Source of the DNA: Marinomonas agarivorans
GTDB taxonomy: Bacteria; Pseudomonadota; Gammaproteobacteria; Pseudomonadales; Marinomonadaceae
Assembly (NCBI GenBank): GCA_002173415.2
Contig: NHNK02000002.1
Location: 62,001 to 126,000, forward strand
DNA length: 64,000 nucleotides
Reading direction: 5' to 3'
Made by a program: the position numbers and the translations under genes. The notes below the pieces were generated by a model that saw nothing but the letters and a program-made list of their open reading frames with translations, was not told where the DNA came from and did no database searches. This document shows, piece by piece, positions 10,864 to 21,364 of this stretch. The number at the start of each line of letters is the position of its first letter. The first letter of the stretch is position 1.

Positions 10864-12210
10864 GTGCCTGTAATTGGTTCTGATAGAGTGCGTGCTGTTG
10901 TTGGTCTTGGAACAACGGGGTTGTCAACAGCACGTTTTCTAGCAACTAAAGGTATCGACTTTTATGTTGTCGATTCTCGACTGTCTCCTCCTGGTCTCGA
11001 AGAGGTTCAAAAGATTTGCCCTCAAGAGCGCATCTATCTTGGTGATTTTGAGGTACTGTTGAATCTAGGTGTCACTGAGCTTTACGTGACACCAGGTATT
11101 TCTTTAGCAACACCAGTGCTTAGGACATTAGCAGATCAAGGTGTGGTAATGCGCGGTGATGTGGATCTTTTTTGTGATTATGCCAATGCTCCCATTATCG
11201 CGATCACAGGCTCCAATGCTAAAAGTACCGTCACAACGTTAGTGGGCGGCATGTTACAGGCTCTTGGAAAAAACGCAGGCATAGGAGGTAACCTAGGCCT
11301 GCCAGCATTAGATTTGTTAGCCGATGATATAGACTATTACGTACTAGAGTTGTCCAGTTTTCAACTTGAAACGACTCATCGCTTGGCTGCTGAAGTCGCT
11401 TGTATTTTAAATGTCAGTGAAGATCACATGGACAGATACGATTCTCTTTACGATTATCAGCGGGTTAAGCAAAGTATTTATCGAAATTGTCAAGCGGCGC
11501 TATACAACAAGCAAGATATTTTGACTGCGCCTCTCTTGCCAGTTGGCACACCATCATGTGTGTTTACAGCCGCAGCGCCTGACCTCAATGAATTTGGCTT
11601 ATTACCTGATGATAATGGTTTTTGGCTCAGCTATGGTGTGGAAAGGCTATATCATTCTGACAACATTGCCCTAAAAGGGACTCATAATTTAGCCAATGTT
11701 CTGGCTGCACTCGGTATGCTGCATTTATTAGGGCTTACGGTAAAAGATGAAAGAATAGGTCGCTATTTAAATCAAGTGACTGGTCTTAAACACCGCTGCG
11801 AATTAGCAGGAAATATTGATCGTGTTGATTATATCAATGATTCAAAAGGGACCAATGTCGGCGCCACTATTGCTGCGTTAGAAGGGCTAGGCTCGGATAA
11901 AAAAAATATTCATCTTATTTTAGGTGGTGTTGGTAAAGGCGCTAACTTTGCTCCACTAAAACCTCATGTAGAGCGATTTGTGAAGCAAGTGTATTTGTTT
12001 GGGCAAGATGCAAGTTTGATTGCTGAAAATTTACCAAATAGCGTTGTTCAGCATTCCTATCAGAGTCTAGACGAAATTATCGTGCAAGCTCATCAACAAG
12101 CGCTAGCAGGTGACATTGTCTTATTCTCGCCAGCTTGTGCAAGCTTTGATATGTATGACAATTTTAATGTCAGAGGTGAACATTTTATGGCACTGGTTAG
12201 CGCACTATGA
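10864..12210 (+). CDS. murD: UDP-MurNAc-L-Ala:D-Glu ligase MurD
   Basis: MurD adds D-glutamate to UDP-MurNAc-L-alanine. The 448-residue protein has the N-terminal Rossmann domain (GLGTTGLSTARFL), the ATP loop ITGSNAKSTVTTLV near residue 116 (alanine where many enzymes have glycine), ELSSFQLE, and the C-terminal INDSKGTN block near 322. The start is GTG. An ATG two bases earlier is out of frame and ends after three codons (Met-Cys-Leu-stop). AGGAG at 10853 serves either start. The end overlaps ftsW by four bases. Confidence 0.96.
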   Translation: MPVIGSDRVRAVVGLGTTGLSTARFLATKGIDFYVVDSRLSPPGLEEVQKICPQERIYLGDFEVLLNLGVTELYVTPGISLATPVLRTLADQGVVMRGDVDLFCDYANAPIIAITGSNAKSTVTTLVGGMLQALGKNAGIGGNLGLPALDLLADDIDYYVLELSSFQLETTHRLAAEVACILNVSEDHMDRYDSLYDYQRVKQSIYRNCQAALYNKQDILTAPLLPVGTPSCVFTAAAPDLNEFGLLPDDNGFWLSYGVERLYHSDNIALKGTHNLANVLAALGMLHLLGLTVKDERIGRYLNQVTGLKHRCELAGNIDRVDYINDSKGTNVGATIAALEGLGSDKKNIHLILGGVGKGANFAPLKPHVERFVKQVYLFGQDASLIAENLPNSVVQHSYQSLDEIIVQAHQQALAGDIVLFSPACASFDMYDNFNVRGEHFMALVSAL

Positions 12211-13460
12211 ATACAGGCCAAATGATTGATCGGGTAAGTATCAAAGAAGTACTAGCTATTGATGCAGGCTTCCTCAGCGCCTTATTTCTCATTCTTATGC
12301 TTGGCTTGGTTATGGTGACAAGTGCTTCTGTGGCTGTATCAGACAATTTATTTGGCTATTCACACTATTTTATTAGTCGGCAGTTTGTCGCCCTCATGTT
12401 AGCTGTTTTAGTTGGAGGGTTGGTGCTCAATTTACCAACCAGCGTTATTCAAAGTTGGGGCATAACCTTGATGGTGTTGTCACTACTTTTACTACTACTT
12501 GTATTAATTCCTGGAATTGGAAAAAGCGTAAATGGTAGTCAGCGCTGGATTAATTTAGTGGTGTTTAATTTTCAGGTGTCAGAAGCGGCGAAAGTCAGCA
12601 TGGTCGTTTATATGTCTGGCTATTTAGTTCGTCGAGCTGAGCAAGTTCGTGAAAGCTGGAGCGGATTTATTATCCCATTGGGGCTAACCTTTTGTTTTTT
12701 ATTGCTATTGCTACTTGAGCCAGATTTTGGTGCGTCTGTGGTTCTACTCGGCACAGTTATGGCCATGTTATTTTTAGGTGGCGCTAAGGTATACCAATTT
12801 ATTTTACTGCTTTTTATGGCGGCTTGCGCTCTTGCTCTTGTTGCCGTATCGGAAAGCTATCGCATGAAGCGTCTGATGAATTTCATCGACCCTTGGGCTG
12901 ATCCTTTCAATGAGGGATATCAGCTAAGTCAAGCTTTGATTGCTTATGGTCGAGGAGAGTGGTTTGGCTTAGGGCTGGGAAATAGTGTGCAAAAACTATC
13001 TTATTTGCCTGAAGCACACACGGACTTTGTTTTCTCTATTTGGGTTGAAGAAACCGGCATGTTGGGTGGGATCCTCCTCATTTTGCTTTTCGCACTACTC
13101 GTTGCCCGCGTGTTTGCTATTGGCAATCGAGCATTGCAATTAAGTCGTCCTTTCGCCGGTTACATGTGCTATGGCTTTGCTATTTTGATTGTTGCTCAAG
13201 TAATTATTAATGTTGGGGTAAATACTGGCGTTTTACCAACCAAAGGGTTGACATTGCCATTGATTAGTTATGGTCGTAGTAGCTTGATTATTACCTTATT
13301 AAGCTTATTTGTGGTTATGCGAGTTGATATCGAAAATAAGCGCATAGCACCTTTTGCTGTTGTTGAAGATGATACAAATGAGATCAATGACGATGTAAAA
13401 GAGCAAGATCAGGCTCGACCAGTAATCGATGATGAGGGGCAAATGCATGTCAAGAGCTAA
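12207..13460 (+). CDS. ftsW: Septal peptidoglycan polymerase FtsW
   Basis: FtsW is the SEDS-family glycosyltransferase that polymerises lipid II at the septum together with FtsI. The 417-residue protein has about ten membrane spans and the family signature around FIDPWADPFNEGYQLSQAL and GLGNSVQKLSYLPEAHTDF (residues about 226-270). The late signature reads SYGRSS near residue 353, where the family usually has SYGGSS; this substitution is worth noting. The charged tail of about 40 residues is cytoplasmic. The end overlaps murG. Confidence 0.96.
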   Translation: MNTGQMIDRVSIKEVLAIDAGFLSALFLILMLGLVMVTSASVAVSDNLFGYSHYFISRQFVALMLAVLVGGLVLNLPTSVIQSWGITLMVLSLLLLLLVLIPGIGKSVNGSQRWINLVVFNFQVSEAAKVSMVVYMSGYLVRRAEQVRESWSGFIIPLGLTFCFLLLLLLEPDFGASVVLLGTVMAMLFLGGAKVYQFILLLFMAACALALVAVSESYRMKRLMNFIDPWADPFNEGYQLSQALIAYGRGEWFGLGLGNSVQKLSYLPEAHTDFVFSIWVEETGMLGGILLILLFALLVARVFAIGNRALQLSRPFAGYMCYGFAILIVAQVIINVGVNTGVLPTKGLTLPLISYGRSSLIITLLSLFVVMRVDIENKRIAPFAVVEDDTNEINDDVKEQDQARPVIDDEGQMHVKS

Positions 13461-14541
13461 GCGTATTGTCATTATGGCAGGTGGAACAGGCGGACATATC
13501 TATCCTGCGCTTGCCTGTGCGGAAGAGTTTAAAAAACAACACTATGAAATTCTGTGGCTAGGCTCGAAAAAGAGTATGGAAGAAACGCTTGTACCTTCAT
13601 ATCAACTTCCTTTAGAAACTATTTCAATTCAAGGTGTTAGAGGCAAAGGGATCAAAGGCTTATTGCTGGCACCATTACGCATTCTTCACGCTGTTTGGCA
13701 AGCTGTCGGTATTTTAAGACGTTTCAACCCTGATGTTGTTTTAGGGATGGGAGGGTTTGTCACGGGGCCTGGTGGGATAGCAGCGAAACTGTTAGGCATA
13801 CCACTTGTTATTCATGAGCAAAATGCGATTGCAGGCACAACCAATAAATTACTAGCAAAAGTCGCTAATACCAGCTTGCAAGCATTCAATAATGTCTTAC
13901 CAGCAGGTAAAACGGTTGGTAACCCAGTCAGAGCATCTATTTTACAATATCAAAAACAACTAAGTAAGCGCCAACATGGAGAGCCTTTAAAGCTTTTGAT
14001 TGTGGGGGGAAGTTTAGGTGCTCAATACATTAATCAACTCATTCCAGTTTTTTTGGATAACTGGAATGAAGAGACCGTATTAGATGTCTGGCACCAAACC
14101 GGCAAAAAAAATATTGATGAAGTGCTTACCGCATACAAAGAACTTAACGTAACCGCTCGTGTAGATGCGTATATTGACGATATGAATCAAGCATATGAAT
14201 GGGCCGATTTAGTGATTTGTCGTGCAGGCGCAATGACTGTTAGTGAATTAGCTATTGTGGGCTTACCGTCAATTTTGGTGCCATTTCCCTATGCTATTGA
14301 TGACCACCAAACTCATAATGCTATGCATCTAGTGAATGTCGGAGCCGCTAAAATTCAACAGCAAACAGAGCTGACAGAAGCGTCTTTAGCAAAAATAATT
14401 ACGCACTTATTAGAGAATGATAAGACATTAATGAAAATGGGAGCTGCTGCTAAAGAAGTCGCTTACCCTTTGGCAACAAATACGGTTGTCGATGAATGTG
14501 AAAGGTTGATAAATAATGAGAGAGACGAAAGTGCAATTTGA
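13447..14541 (+). CDS. murG: UDP-GlcNAc transferase MurG
   Basis: MurG transfers GlcNAc to lipid I to make lipid II on the inner face of the membrane. The protein (364 residues from this start) has [12 protein letters not shown] at the N terminus, [14 protein letters not shown] near 98, [12 protein letters not shown] near 123, [10 protein letters not shown] near 187 and the UDP-GlcNAc site with [12 protein letters not shown] near 259. I chose the ATG at 13447 because AGGGGC lies just upstream and the family starts close to the GGTGGH loop. An in-frame ATG at 13429 would add six residues. The start lies inside ftsW. Confidence 0.96.
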   Translation: MSRAKRIVIMAGGTGGHIYPALACAEEFKKQHYEILWLGSKKSMEETLVPSYQLPLETISIQGVRGKGIKGLLLAPLRILHAVWQAVGILRRFNPDVVLGMGGFVTGPGGIAAKLLGIPLVIHEQNAIAGTTNKLLAKVANTSLQAFNNVLPAGKTVGNPVRASILQYQKQLSKRQHGEPLKLLIVGGSLGAQYINQLIPVFLDNWNEETVLDVWHQTGKKNIDEVLTAYKELNVTARVDAYIDDMNQAYEWADLVICRAGAMTVSELAIVGLPSILVPFPYAIDDHQTHNAMHLVNVGAAKIQQQTELTEASLAKIITHLLENDKTLMKMGAAAKEVAYPLATNTVVDECERLINNERDESAI

Positions 14542-15952
14542 TATACCAACAATGAGACGAATTCAGAATATCCACTTTATTGGTATTGGTGGCGTTGGTA
14601 TGTGTGGTATTGCCGAAGTTTTACACAACCAAGGTTACAAGGTTTCTGGCTCGGACTTAAATGAATCGACCACCACAGCCCGACTGCTTTCGTTAGGCAT
14701 TGATGTTTTTTATGGGCATCATGAAGATAATGTTAAAAATGCCCATGTTATTGTTGTTTCAACGGCCATTAATGCAGAAAACCCAGAAATTAAATGGGGA
14801 CAGGAGAATCGGATTCCGATTGTCAGACGTGCTGAAATGCTTGCAGAGTTAATGCGCTACCGTCATGGCATTGCCGTGGCCGGCACACATGGTAAAACCA
14901 CAACAACGAGCTTGTTGGCCTCAGTGTTAACGGCAACAGGTGAAGCGCCAACGTTTGTTATTGGTGGCCGATTAACCAGCGCTGGAACAAACGCTCAGTT
15001 AGGTAGCAGTCAATACCTAGTTGCAGAAGCCGATGAAAGTGATGCATCTTTCTTGCATTTGCAGCCGCACTCAGCAATTGTCACCAATATTGATGAAGAT
15101 CATATGGATACATATGACGGTGATTTTGGAAAAGTAAAACATACTTTTGTTGAGTTTTTACATAACTTACCTTTTTACGGTATGGCTGTATTGTGTGTAG
15201 ATGATGCTAATGTGCGAGAAATATTGCCACAAGTAAATCGTCCCATTTTAACCTATGGTGTTGATCATAAAGCCGACTTTTATGCGACAGATATCGTTCA
15301 AACAGGGCGCTACTGTGAGTTTTTAGTGCACAGACCTAATACAGACGCGATTCGAATTCGCCTACCTATGCCAGGCATGCATAATATCCTAAATGCATTA
15401 GCGACGATTGCTGTCGCAACCGATTTAGGTGTTGAAACGGCAGCAATTCAAGCAGGGTTAATGGGGTTTGAAGGTGTGGGGCGCCGTTTCCAAGAGCAAG
15501 CGCCATTGGCTTTACCAAAAGGCGGTGATGTCATGTTTATCGATGATTATGGCCATCACCCAAAAGAAGTTGATGTCACCATTGAGGCAATTCGTGCCGG
15601 TTGGCCAGAAAAACGATTGGTTATGATTTATCAGCCCCATCGTTACACTCGTACTCGTGATCTCTATGAAGACTTTGTCAAAGTTCTATCAAAAGTAGAC
15701 GTTTTGTTGTTGCTGGATGTTTATTCCGCTGGAGAGCCAACTATAAATGGTGCTGATAGTCGATCATTAGCAGCAAGTATTCGTCAGCGTGGCTTTGTTG
15801 ACCCAATTCATGTTGGCCGCGATGAAGATTTGCCTTCAATTCTTGCTAATATCTTGAAAGAAGAAGATCTACTTATTACCCAAGGTGCGGGAGACATTGG
15901 CCTACTATCAAAATCACTCTCTACAAAAGGAATCAAAGGAGCAGACCAATGA
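14516..15952 (+). CDS. murC: UDP-MurNAc:L-Ala ligase MurC
   Basis: MurC adds L-alanine to UDP-MurNAc, the first step of the stem peptide. The 478-residue protein has [16 protein letters not shown] near residue 20, the ATP loop [13 protein letters not shown] near 123, [10 protein letters not shown] near 185 and YGHHPKEV near 345. The start is not certain: ATG 14516 overlaps the end of murG, and ATG 14552, right before the conserved block, is possible. The end overlaps ddlB (ATGA). Confidence 0.96.
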   Translation: MRETKVQFDIPTMRRIQNIHFIGIGGVGMCGIAEVLHNQGYKVSGSDLNESTTTARLLSLGIDVFYGHHEDNVKNAHVIVVSTAINAENPEIKWGQENRIPIVRRAEMLAELMRYRHGIAVAGTHGKTTTTSLLASVLTATGEAPTFVIGGRLTSAGTNAQLGSSQYLVAEADESDASFLHLQPHSAIVTNIDEDHMDTYDGDFGKVKHTFVEFLHNLPFYGMAVLCVDDANVREILPQVNRPILTYGVDHKADFYATDIVQTGRYCEFLVHRPNTDAIRIRLPMPGMHNILNALATIAVATDLGVETAAIQAGLMGFEGVGRRFQEQAPLALPKGGDVMFIDDYGHHPKEVDVTIEAIRAGWPEKRLVMIYQPHRYTRTRDLYEDFVKVLSKVDVLLLLDVYSAGEPTINGADSRSLAASIRQRGFVDPIHVGRDEDLPSILANILKEEDLLITQGAGDIGLLSKSLSTKGIKGADQ

Positions 15953-16899
15953 AATTAACAGATTTGGTTATTGCGGTTATCTACGGTGGGAGATCAGCGG
16001 AAAGGCCTGTGTCACTGGAAAGTGGCAAGTTGATTGCCCGCTCTCTTGAGGAAAAGGGTTATCGTGTTATTGATATCGACCTGTATGGTGAGAATGCTGA
16101 TCAAGACCCGATCAAACAGTTACAAGCGATTGAATTTGATATGGCCTTTATTGCGTTGCACGGTGGTGAAGGCGAAGATGGCCGAGTACAGGCGCTGTTA
16201 GAATTAATGGAAAAACCTTATACCGGCAGTAGTCCATTGGCTTGTGGTTTTGCTATGGACAAAGTGTTAACTAAAAAATACTGGCAAGGAATAGGTTTGC
16301 CAACACCAGAGTATCTGGCTTTCTCAGGCCAAATTGATATTGATAAAATTGAAGCAACATTGCCTTATCCAGTGATAGTAAAACCAGCCTGCGAAGGCTC
16401 AACTTTTGGTATTACCAAAGCAAATAACCGAACAGAACTTAATGCGTCGTTAGCAAAAGCCTTAAGTTTTGACTCTGATATCTTAGTAGAACGTTTCATT
16501 AATGGACCAGAATACACAATTACAATAATCGGCGAATCCGCTTATCCCGTTATTGGCTTAAAACCGTCTAGTGACCACGAACTCTACGATTATGAAGCCA
16601 AATACATTGCCGATGATACAGAATATCTTTTGCCCAGTGGTTTGACTGCAGAAGAAGAAAAATACGTACAGAAAATTTCATTAGAAGCCTATCTTGCTCT
16701 AGGCTGTAAAGGCTGGGGGCGTGTGGACGTAATGCGAGATAAACAAGGTGAATTTTGGTTGCTGGAAGTAAACACAGCTCCAGGAATGACGTCCCATAGT
16801 TTGGTTCCAATGTCAGCGGCACACGCTGGAATAAGTTATACAGATTTAGTGGATCACCTTGTATCAGAAACTTGGCAAGCAGCAACACAGAGAGACTAA
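15949..16899 (+). CDS. ddlB: D-alanine:D-alanine ligase
   Basis: Ddl makes the D-Ala-D-Ala dipeptide used by MurF. The 316-residue ATP-grasp protein begins with the substrate loop [14 protein letters not shown], which keeps the glutamate (E of AER) that contacts the first D-alanine but has proline where many enzymes have glutamate after the arginine. [17 protein letters not shown] near residue 65, [11 protein letters not shown] near 145 and [14 protein letters not shown] near 269 complete the active site. Being in the dcw cluster it corresponds to DdlB. Confidence 0.95.
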   Translation: MKLTDLVIAVIYGGRSAERPVSLESGKLIARSLEEKGYRVIDIDLYGENADQDPIKQLQAIEFDMAFIALHGGEGEDGRVQALLELMEKPYTGSSPLACGFAMDKVLTKKYWQGIGLPTPEYLAFSGQIDIDKIEATLPYPVIVKPACEGSTFGITKANNRTELNASLAKALSFDSDILVERFINGPEYTITIIGESAYPVIGLKPSSDHELYDYEAKYIADDTEYLLPSGLTAEEEKYVQKISLEAYLALGCKGWGRVDVMRDKQGEFWLLEVNTAPGMTSHSLVPMSAAHAGISYTDLVDHLVSETWQAATQRD

Positions 16900-16928
16900 T
16901 CTTATGCAGATAAGCGTTGGGCAGTAAA

Positions 16929-17612
16929 ATGAGATTGATCGCATTTCTTGGTGCATGTTTACTGTTCTTGCTGGCTTTTTTGCAAGGAGAAGCAGAATCT
17001 CGCGGTTGGTTTACGGTTGTTGAAGTGCAAATAGAGGGAGAACCAAACTATTTAACAACAACCGAATTGAGCGAAGCTTATGGCGATATTATTGGTATGA
17101 GTCTCTTGTTTTCCTCGTTACAGGACATTATGCAGATTACGAATAAACCGGCGTGGGTGCAAACAACAGAAATTAGAAAAATTTGGCCAAATAAGATACT
17201 GGTCAAAGTAAAAGAGCATGTGCCGTTAGCGTACTGGGGTGATAATGAAGTCATTACCAAGTTTGGTGTAGTGATTAAACCTAATCAGTTGCCGCAAGAA
17301 GATTTACCAAGGTTATCAGGCCCAGAAGGCTCTAATAGTATGGTGTTAGAGCAATTTAGACTGGTTAGTCAAGTGCTCGCACTCTCGAACTTGCAAATGA
17401 CAAAACTAGAGCTAGAAGAACGAGGCGCTTGGAATGTGTATTTTTCACAAGGCCTACTAGTTAAGCTTGGTCGTGATGAAATTTTAGAGCGATTGCAACG
17501 GTTTGTAGCCGTGTATAAATCAGATTTATCGGGTAGAATAAAGAATATAGAACAGGTTGATGCAAGATACTCTCACGGTATTGCTGTGACATGGAAATCG
17601 CCTGCTAATTAA
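16929..17612 (+). CDS. ftsQ: Cell division protein FtsQ
   Basis: FtsQ is a bitopic divisome protein that recruits FtsL and FtsB and carries a periplasmic POTRA domain. The protein (about 227 residues) has a single membrane span at residues 2-20 and then the POTRA-like FTVVEVQIEG and the KIWPNKILVKVKEHVPLAYW region. From ATG 16929 there is almost no cytoplasmic tail. A TTG at 16917 would add four residues, and an in-frame stop at 16911 prevents anything longer. Most FtsQ proteins have 20 or more cytoplasmic residues, so this one is unusually short. I see no strong ribosome binding site. Confidence 0.9.
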   Translation: MRLIAFLGACLLFLLAFLQGEAESRGWFTVVEVQIEGEPNYLTTTELSEAYGDIIGMSLLFSSLQDIMQITNKPAWVQTTEIRKIWPNKILVKVKEHVPLAYWGDNEVITKFGVVIKPNQLPQEDLPRLSGPEGSNSMVLEQFRLVSQVLALSNLQMTKLELEERGAWNVYFSQGLLVKLGRDEILERLQRFVAVYKSDLSGRIKNIEQVDARYSHGIAVTWKSPAN

Positions 17613-17639
17613 TAAAAATCATATTGTTTTCTATTTTTC

Positions 17640-17658
17640 ATACGCTCCGTGGGCGTAT
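17640..17658 (+). other. Hairpin between ftsQ and ftsA
   Basis: ATACGC at 17640-17645 pairs with GCGTAT at 17653-17658 around a seven-base loop, in the 66-base gap between ftsQ and ftsA. It is the only sizeable gap in the late part of the cluster. It has no T run, so it is more likely an mRNA processing or translational element than a terminator. Confidence 0.4.
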
Positions 17659-17678
17659 TATATTGTTAAGGTGTAAAA

Positions 17679-18941
17679 ATGATTGTTGGATTGGACGTAG
17701 GTACATCAAAAATAACTTGCCTAGTGGGTGAGGTGATGTCAGACGGACAACTTGAAATTGTTGGTATAGGAGCCCACTCTTCTAAAGGAATGAAGCGTGG
17801 TGCCGTTATTAATATAGAATCAACAGTACAATCTATTCAACGGGCAGTAGAAGAAGCAGAGTTAATGGCAGGCTGCAACATCCACTCAGTTTACGTGAGT
17901 GTTGCTGGTAGTCATATTCGCAGTCTGAACTCTCATGGCATTGTGGCCATTAAAGATGGTGAAGTAGAAACGGCCGATATTGATCGAGTAATAGATGCTG
18001 CTCAAGCAGTGCCAATACCATCAGATCAAAGGGTACTCCATATCTTGCCGCAAGAGTTTAATATTGACTCTCAGGAAGGAATAAAAGACCCACTAGGTAT
18101 GTCTGGTGTTCGCTTAGAAGCTAATGTGCACTTAGTTTCAGGAGCTGCAAATGCCATTATGAATATTGAGAAATGCATAAAACGGTGTGGACTTGGTGTT
18201 GATGGCGTCATTCTTTCTCAGTTAGCATCCAGCCATTCATCATTGAGTGATGATGAAAAAGAATTAGGGGTATGCTTGGTTGATATTGGAGCAGGAACGG
18301 CGGATATCGCCGTTTGGATTGATGGTGCTATTCATCATACGTCGGTTGTTCCTGTTGCAGGTGATCAAGTAACTAACGATATTTCTATGGCATTAAGAAC
18401 ACCAGCGCAGCATGCTGAGGAAATTAAGACAAAATATGCTTGTGCTATGTCATCTTTAGCAGGAGCAGATCAAACAATTGAAGTTCCTAGTGTTGGTGAT
18501 AGAAAAGCCACTTCTATTTCTCGACATGCTCTGGCTGAAGTAGTTGAAGCCCGTTATGAAGAAATTTTTAATTTGGTTGTGGACGAGTTAAGGCGTAGTG
18601 GTTATGCGGAACGTGTGCCCGCAGGTATTGTTATCACTGGTGGTACTTCGCTAATGGAAGGTGCTACGGAGCTCGCCACAAGAATATTTGATATGCCTGT
18701 ACGTATGTCTGTACCTATTTCTGTTAAAGGGCTATCTGAAATAGTAGATAACCCAGCGTATTCGACAGGAGTGGGGTTATTAATGTATGGCGCTGATGAA
18801 ACTGAGCTGAGTGCAGACTCACAACATATAAGAACATCCAAATCTGACGTATCAAACTCAGGACTGAATAATGCCTCTGCTGTAGAAACCGCAGGAAAAT
18901 TATGGCGAGATATGCAGAACTGGGTGAAAAGTAATTTTTAG
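17679..18941 (+). CDS. ftsA: Cell division protein FtsA
   Basis: FtsA is an actin-like ATPase that ties FtsZ filaments to the membrane and signals to the later divisome. The 420-residue protein has the phosphate loops GLDVGTSKITCLVG at the N terminus and VDIGAGTADIAVW near 203, the adenosine motif GIVITGGTSLMEGA near 313, and a C-terminal amphipathic helix KLWRDMQNWVKSNF that should insert into the membrane. AAGGTG lies before the ATG. Confidence 0.97.
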   Translation: MIVGLDVGTSKITCLVGEVMSDGQLEIVGIGAHSSKGMKRGAVINIESTVQSIQRAVEEAELMAGCNIHSVYVSVAGSHIRSLNSHGIVAIKDGEVETADIDRVIDAAQAVPIPSDQRVLHILPQEFNIDSQEGIKDPLGMSGVRLEANVHLVSGAANAIMNIEKCIKRCGLGVDGVILSQLASSHSSLSDDEKELGVCLVDIGAGTADIAVWIDGAIHHTSVVPVAGDQVTNDISMALRTPAQHAEEIKTKYACAMSSLAGADQTIEVPSVGDRKATSISRHALAEVVEARYEEIFNLVVDELRRSGYAERVPAGIVITGGTSLMEGATELATRIFDMPVRMSVPISVKGLSEIVDNPAYSTGVGLLMYGADETELSADSQHIRTSKSDVSNSGLNNASAVETAGKLWRDMQNWVKSNF

Positions 18942-18982
18942 TTAAGGGTTGACAGCCGATAAAATTGAGGAGCGATAAGCCC

Positions 18983-20203
18983 ATGAGTGTTTTTGATTTA
19001 GCGGAAGAAAATATAGCTGATAGTGCTGTCATCAAAGTCATTGGTGTTGGCGGTGGTGGCGGCAATGCTGTACGTCATATGCTAGAAAATAAGCTAGAAG
19101 GTGTTGAATTTATTTGTGCAAATACGGACTCAAAAGCCTTAATAGGTATTGATCCGAGTATGTCTTTACAGCTAGGCGCTGAAATAACAAAAGGTCTTGG
19201 TGCTGGAGCAAATCCTGAGATAGGGCGCAGTTCAGCATTAGAAGATCAAGAAAAAATTAAACAATTGCTCACTGGTGCCGATATGGTTTTTATCACCGCT
19301 GGAATGGGTGGTGGTACAGGCACAGGCGCAGCACCAGTTATAGCGCAAGTAGCGAGAGAGCTAGGGATTTTAACTGTAGCTGTTGTAACAAGGCCATTTC
19401 CTTTTGAAGGTAGGCGTCGAGCGAAAGTTGCTGACGCAGGTGTTAAAGAATTAAGAGAAAATGTCGATTCTTTAATTATTGTGCCAAACGAGAGATTACT
19501 GCCAGTTTTAGGTAAAAACGTTTCTCTACTAAAAGCGTTTAGTGAAGCCAATAATGTTCTGTTTAATGCGGTACAAGGTATAACTGATTTAATAATAAGA
19601 CCTGGTTTGATTAATGTTGACTTTGCCGATGTAAGAACTGTTATGTCGGAAATGGGAATGGCAATGATGGGGACTGGGTCAGCAGTGGGTGAAGAGAGAG
19701 CGTTAACAGCAGCGGAGTCTGCTATTAACAACCCATTACTTGAAGATATTAACTTGAAAGGCGCTCGTGGCGTGCTAGTTAATATTACGGCAAATGAAGA
19801 GGTTGGTCTTTCTGAGTTTACCGAGGTAGGTAACATAATTGAAGACTATGCTTCTGAAGATGCGACTGTCGTAATAGGATGTGCGATCGATCCAGAACTT
19901 GGTGATGAAATGAGAGTAACTGTTGTTGCAACAGGTTTGGAAGGTAAATCATCAAGAGTCAACAAAGTTGAAAAGAAGCAGGGTGAAAAAGTAGAGCCAC
20001 CTCAATTACAAATGGAGCTTCCACCTGTAGTTGATGAGCCTGACTTAAATGCTGAAAAAGAAAAGATAGTGAAAAAAGAAGGTGTGTCTGGCGCAACTGT
20101 TGATGAGGTTGAGTCTGATAAAGGAAGTAATACACCAACCACAGATGAGGATAAGCTGTCGTATCTTGATATTCCTGCATTTTTGCGTAGACAGGCCGAT
20201 TAG
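18983..20203 (+). CDS. ftsZ: Cell division GTPase FtsZ
   Basis: FtsZ is the tubulin-like GTPase that forms the Z ring. The 406-residue protein has [11 protein letters not shown] near residue 20, the tubulin signature [11 protein letters not shown] near 106, and a catalytic T7 loop [11 protein letters not shown] near 203. A variable acidic linker (about 320-390) leads to the conserved C-terminal peptide [10 protein letters not shown], which binds FtsA and ZipA. I set the start at ATG 18983, ten bases after AGGAG; the open frame extends to a TTG at 18965. It closes the dcw cluster. Confidence 0.98.
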   Translation: MSVFDLAEENIADSAVIKVIGVGGGGGNAVRHMLENKLEGVEFICANTDSKALIGIDPSMSLQLGAEITKGLGAGANPEIGRSSALEDQEKIKQLLTGADMVFITAGMGGGTGTGAAPVIAQVARELGILTVAVVTRPFPFEGRRRAKVADAGVKELRENVDSLIIVPNERLLPVLGKNVSLLKAFSEANNVLFNAVQGITDLIIRPGLINVDFADVRTVMSEMGMAMMGTGSAVGEERALTAAESAINNPLLEDINLKGARGVLVNITANEEVGLSEFTEVGNIIEDYASEDATVVIGCAIDPELGDEMRVTVVATGLEGKSSRVNKVEKKQGEKVEPPQLQMELPPVVDEPDLNAEKEKIVKKEGVSGATVDEVESDKGSNTPTTDEDKLSYLDIPAFLRRQAD

Positions 20204-20316
20204 TATCCTGTGATTAATATGTGAACAATTAGTGTATAAAAAATTGTAAAAATTCTAATTCATTGTTAGAATTTGATATTAACTTGAATTATTTGTAATG
20301 AAACTGTAGGAAAGTC

Positions 20317-21231
20317 ATGATCCGTCAACGCACCCTGAAAAATTTAATTCGCGCCACAGGTGTTGGTTTGCACTCTGGCGAAAAAGTTTATCTAACTTTA
20401 AAGCCGGCTCCAGCGAATACTGGGATTGTGTTTGTCCGTACAGATCTAGAGCCAGCGATTGAAATTAACGCGACAGCTCAAGCGGTTGGTTCTACCAATT
20501 TTGCTACGGTTTTGTTTAAAGATGAAACGAGTGTTAGTACTGTCGAGCATCTGCTTTCTGCTATGGCTGGCTTGGGTGTTGATAACGCTTATGTTGAAGT
20601 AAGTGCCAGTGAACTACCTCTAATGGATGGTAGTGCTAGTCCTTTTGTTTTCTTGATTCAATCTGCGGGATTGGAAGAGCAAGACGCTTATAAAAAGTTC
20701 ATCAGAATTAAAAAGCCTGTAACGGTTGAAGATGGTGATAAATCTGCAAGCCTGAAACCTCATGATGGTTTTAAACTTTCCTTTAGTATTGATTTTGATC
20801 ATCCTGCTATCGGTGAAGATGTTCAATCCACTTCGGTAGAGTTTTCTACAACAGCATTCATTAAAGAGATTTGTCGTGCTAGAACCTTCGGTTTTATGAA
20901 AGATATTGAGTTCTTCAAAACCAATAATTTAGCTCGTGGTGCTAATATGGAAAATGCTGTTGTGCTTGATGAATATCGTGTCCTTAATGAGGAAGGTCTT
21001 CGATATCGAGATGAATTAGTTCGCCATAAAGTGCTTGATGCAATTGGTGATCTTTATCTTCTGGGACATAGTTTAATAGGTGAATATACAGCGCACAAAT
21101 CAGGACATGCTCTAAATAATAAATTATTACATGAACTGTTGCAGCAAGAAGACGCTTGGGAATATGTTGTTTTTAATGATGCTGAGCAAGAGATGCCTAT
21201 TTCTTATGTTGAGCCTGTAGCTGCTAGTTAG
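20317..21231 (+). CDS. lpxC: UDP-3-O-acyl-GlcNAc deacetylase LpxC
   Basis: LpxC removes the acetyl group from UDP-3-O-acyl-GlcNAc, the committed step of lipid A synthesis, and is zinc dependent. The 304-residue protein has the zinc ligands in [18 protein letters not shown] near residue 77 and in [14 protein letters not shown] near 238, and the catalytic histidine in [10 protein letters not shown] near 265. The 113-base AT-rich gap after ftsZ suggests its own promoter, though I do not see a convincing one. A strong terminator follows. Confidence 0.98.
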   Translation: MIRQRTLKNLIRATGVGLHSGEKVYLTLKPAPANTGIVFVRTDLEPAIEINATAQAVGSTNFATVLFKDETSVSTVEHLLSAMAGLGVDNAYVEVSASELPLMDGSASPFVFLIQSAGLEEQDAYKKFIRIKKPVTVEDGDKSASLKPHDGFKLSFSIDFDHPAIGEDVQSTSVEFSTTAFIKEICRARTFGFMKDIEFFKTNNLARGANMENAVVLDEYRVLNEEGLRYRDELVRHKVLDAIGDLYLLGHSLIGEYTAHKSGHALNNKLLHELLQQEDAWEYVVFNDAEQEMPISYVEPVAAS

Positions 21232-21253
21232 TTGAGATAATAAAGTTTTAGAA

Positions 21254-21277
21254 AGCCAGACACTGTCTGGCTTTTTT
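21254..21277 (+). terminator. Rho-independent terminator after lpxC
   Basis: AGCCAGA and TCTGGCT pair around CACTG and are followed by six T residues. It separates lpxC from secA. The remaining gap is too short for a secM gene, which enteric bacteria have here. Confidence 0.9.
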
Positions 21278-21364
21278 GTTTTTTGGACCTTGATATTGTG
21301 TGATTTGCACATACTTACCATGATAGAATCTTCTTTATTATCAATTAGCTGAGCTGAATTCAAA

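Noticed and set aside
19246-19836. 196-codon frame on the minus strand inside ftsZ
   Set aside because: It is fully antisense to a highly conserved gene, has no ribosome binding site that stands out, and no recognisable domain.
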